Assembly: GCF_018736045.1 (NCBI RefSeq)
Contig: NZ_CP076132.1
Location: 3,829,501 to 3,893,500 of the forward strand
DNA length: 64,000 nt
From: Flammeovirga yaeyamensis
GTDB taxonomy: Bacteria > Bacteroidota > Bacteroidia > Cytophagales > Flammeovirgaceae
Direction of reading: 5' to 3'
Within the stretch, counting starts at the first letter, position 1. The number at the start of each line of letters is the position of its first letter. Of this stretch, positions 62,343 to 64,000 are shown in pieces. The translations under genes and the position numbers were made by a program. The notes beneath the pieces are model-generated. The model was given only the letters and a program-made list of their open reading frames with translations, was not told the origin of the DNA and did not search any database.

Positions 62343-62684
62343 ATGGTGAATTCGATTACTAAAAAATTTATAAGACCTAACCTTATCTACAAAAATGATC
62401 AAAGAGTAGATTTAACCTTTGCTATTTTCGATTTAAAAAGTCATCAACTTATTGATGGAAGTGAAAAATTTAAATCTTTATTTCAATACAAAGAAGATGA
62501 CAATGTCCATCTTAATGACCTTTTTTTAGATGAAAAATATCAACCACTATCAGTAGATTTTTTCATCGAAAAGGTAAACCTAAATGTACGTGCCTATACA
62601 AAAAGTGAAAACGGGCATTATCATAAATTGATTTTCAATTCAAAGTGTTCTGAGACAAAAATCCATATTTCATTTGTTCTTTAA
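62343..62684 (+). CDS. Small protein of unknown function, PAS-like
   Basis: 114 residues from the ATG at 62343; a TTG at 62289 in frame would give 131. The segment FAIFDLKSHQLIDGSEKFKSLFQYKEDDNVHLNDLFLDEKYQPLSVDFF resembles the start of a PAS or sensor module (a strand, then a short helix). No DNA-binding domain follows. It may be a truncated sensor or a stand-alone one. Weak support, but the frame is long for an AT-rich gap. Confidence 0.5.
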   Translation: MVNSITKKFIRPNLIYKNDQRVDLTFAIFDLKSHQLIDGSEKFKSLFQYKEDDNVHLNDLFLDEKYQPLSVDFFIEKVNLNVRAYTKSENGHYHKLIFNSKCSETKIHISFVL

Positions 62685-62732
62685 TATTTAGTATTAAATC
62701 CAAAAACACACATATTATTGATGTTCACTCTT

Positions 62733-63476
62733 TTATAACAAATAAAAGATGCAATAAGTCATGCCTAAATTAAAACCGGAATGACATAACACTGCTCCCC
62801 AAATAGATTGGATCTTCATTTTATAATAGAAAAATAAACGGCTAACAACGTACATTCCTGCTACCCAAAGTAAGCAAGGGAGTAAATAAAAATCCCATTG
62901 ATTATTGATAAACACTAGACCAAAGTGAGAAATATGGGTAATCGCAAAGGCAAGGCTATCAATCATAGATGCTTTTTGATCTCCTAATGAAGCCGCAAAA
63001 CTCTCGTGTATCAACCCTCTAAATAAAAACTCTTCTCCAATAGGACTAAATATCATTCCCGTTATTGCCATTATAAAAAACATAATAAGCTTCTGATCTG
63101 CAGGCATCCCCTCTTGAATATTATACGACTTACCTATGTAGACATACCAATTTTGGTAGCTATCACTATAAAGTAAAATACCAACAACATACAATAAAAG
63201 ACTAAATGAAACACCAATTATTAAAGCCAGCATCAACCAATTATAATTTTGAGGAAGTTGTAGACCAATATGTTTCCTTCCAGCTTTATTTAAAAATAAA
63301 AATGGAGTGATCGCGTAGATAGTCATCACTAAACCAATAAATTGATAGCTTGAAGTTTGATTAGCGTGTAATACCAAAAGGAATCTTGGAAAACAGAAAA
63401 TACCAATAAGTATGCAACCTGTTTTAACATCAAATGATAGCTTTTTCTGCCAAAATGAATGTAATAGTTCTTGCAT
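62733..63476 (-). CDS. CPBP-family intramembrane metalloprotease
   Basis: 247 residues, seven or eight hydrophobic segments. The family motifs are present: GEEFLFRGLI (E-E-x3-R), FAITHISHFGLVF with its His, and a third region at LLPCLLWVAGMYVVSRLFF. These match the CAAX prenyl-protease-like/bacteriocin-processing (CPBP) family. The target substrate is unknown. It stands alone. Confidence 0.88.
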   Translation of the reverse strand: MQELLHSFWQKKLSFDVKTGCILIGIFCFPRFLLVLHANQTSSYQFIGLVMTIYAITPFLFLNKAGRKHIGLQLPQNYNWLMLALIIGVSFSLLLYVVGILLYSDSYQNWYVYIGKSYNIQEGMPADQKLIMFFIMAITGMIFSPIGEEFLFRGLIHESFAASLGDQKASMIDSLAFAITHISHFGLVFINNQWDFYLLPCLLWVAGMYVVSRLFFYYKMKIQSIWGAVLCHSGFNLGMTYCIFYLL

Positions 63477-63606
63477 AGTTTAATTTTATAATTTAATAGT
63501 TTGTTTTTGCATACTTCAGAAATCGTAAATATATTATATTTTTCTCCATTCAAATTATCAACTGATAGACAACCCTAGTAAATTGCGAACCTATTTATTA
63601 TCAGTT

Positions 63607-64000
63607 ATGGAAGAAAGAATAAGGAAAACAATCACTAGACAATTTAAGGCCATATTTCCAAATACGCTAAACGCAAACAACACTTTATTTGGTGGAGAAG
63701 CGATGAAGTGGATGGACGAAGTGGCTTATATTACTGCTACACGATTTACTAGACAAAAAATGTTTACGCTTAAAACAGAAGATGTAAAGTTTCTGAAAGC
63801 TGTAACTCCAGATACAATTGTTGAAGTAGTAGGAAAAGTTGAAAAGGCAGATCCTATTAAACTAAGAGTTATACTGGAAATTTATGCTGAAGACATGTAC
63901 GCTGATACTCGTGAAAAAGTGATGGAAAGCGTCTTCATTTTCGTGGCATTAAACGATAACAATAAGCCTGTAAGAATTGATTACAGTCGTTTTGAAAAAG
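63607..64000 (+). CDS. Acyl-CoA thioesterase, hotdog fold (runs off the window)
   Basis: The first 131 codons are present. NANNTLFGGEAMKWMDEVAYITATRFTRQKMFTLKTEDVKFLKAV matches the YciA/BFIT-like hotdog thioesterases, with the catalytic Asp in WMDEVAY. These enzymes cleave acyl-CoA thioesters in the cytoplasm. The N-terminal start at 63607 fits the family. The C-terminal end is outside the window, so a possible second hotdog domain cannot be judged. Confidence 0.85.
   Translation, partial: MEERIRKTITRQFKAIFPNTLNANNTLFGGEAMKWMDEVAYITATRFTRQKMFTLKTEDVKFLKAVTPDTIVEVVGKVEKADPIKLRVILEIYAEDMYADTREKVMESVFIFVALNDNNKPVRIDYSRFEK

Noticed and set aside
1-64000. tRNA, rRNA, CRISPR array, insertion sequence or prophage
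   Set aside because: No T-loop (GTTCRANNC) context with a cloverleaf, no regularly spaced repeats, no transposase or integrase, and no phage structural gene were seen in the gaps or the coding regions.

Overview
This window is chromosomal DNA from a low-GC member of the Bacteroidota, most likely a Cytophagales bacterium of the Flammeovirga type. The evidence is AT-rich DNA, almost no Shine-Dalgarno sequences, several good matches to the Bacteroidota promoter (TTG, about 19-21 bases, TAnnTTTG), SecD and SecF fused in one chain, and protein families typical of the phylum (WG-repeat protein, caspase-like protein, PrkA/YeaH/SpoVR trio, porin-like outer-membrane proteins, many Cys lipoproteins). 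The genus is an inference. I saw no tRNA, rRNA, CRISPR array, prophage or insertion sequence.

Layout. 1-8.5 kb: the N-terminal part of an ammonium transporter, pdxH with an FAD-dependent dehydrogenase, a coiled-coil lipoprotein, a glycosyltransferase/WecA-type pair and trigger factor. 8.5-16 kb: a RelA/SpoT enzyme, a four-GAF PP2C phosphatase, a MetZ-type sulfhydrylase, an OsmC protein and a rhodanese. 16-27.4 kb: mixed small genes (acetyltransferase, L,D-transpeptidase, AhpD-like protein, serine hydrolase, NfeD/ClpP-class protease) and a short operon of a conserved protein, a LysM protein and a glycosyltransferase. 27.6-36.4 kb: a caspase-family protein, then two consecutive units, each a short signal-peptide ORF followed by a full secDF. 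36.5-42.4 kb: secreted proteins, a DEAD-box helicase, a beta-propeller protein and two LuxR-type regulators. 42.7-52.1 kb: a WG-repeat protein, the prkA-yeaH-spoVR operon, an ABC exporter and ndk. 52.2-61.2 kb: a tightly packed six-gene minus-strand operon (lipoprotein hydrolase, DcuC-family carrier, porin, M14 carboxypeptidase, porin, leucine-rich-repeat lipoprotein). 61.3-64 kb: an alpha/beta hydrolase, a small protein, a CPBP protease and the start of an acyl-CoA thioesterase.

The most interesting system is the duplicated leader-secDF arrangement at 29.2-36.4 kb. Both leaders are about 125 residues long and have an N-terminal export signal and a shared central motif (WNNxFxxTxHSxxDFxLE). 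Their last twelve codons are nearly identical, and the conserved block (C-[IV]-x-x-H-Y-x-A-P-N-A-P) runs right up to the stop codon. This is the architecture expected of force-sensing translation-arrest peptides, like VemP upstream of secDF or SecM upstream of secA. In the first unit, the ten bases directly after the leader stop codon are perfectly complementary to codons 4-7 of secDF. A ribosome stalled at the leader's end would mask them. I propose a SecDF-monitoring arrest-peptide system in Bacteroidota, present twice. It is inferred from sequence only.

Many genes end in strong intrinsic terminators, several shared by convergent genes. Start codons were re-chosen where signal peptides, family alignment or a later ATG argued against the longest reading frame.
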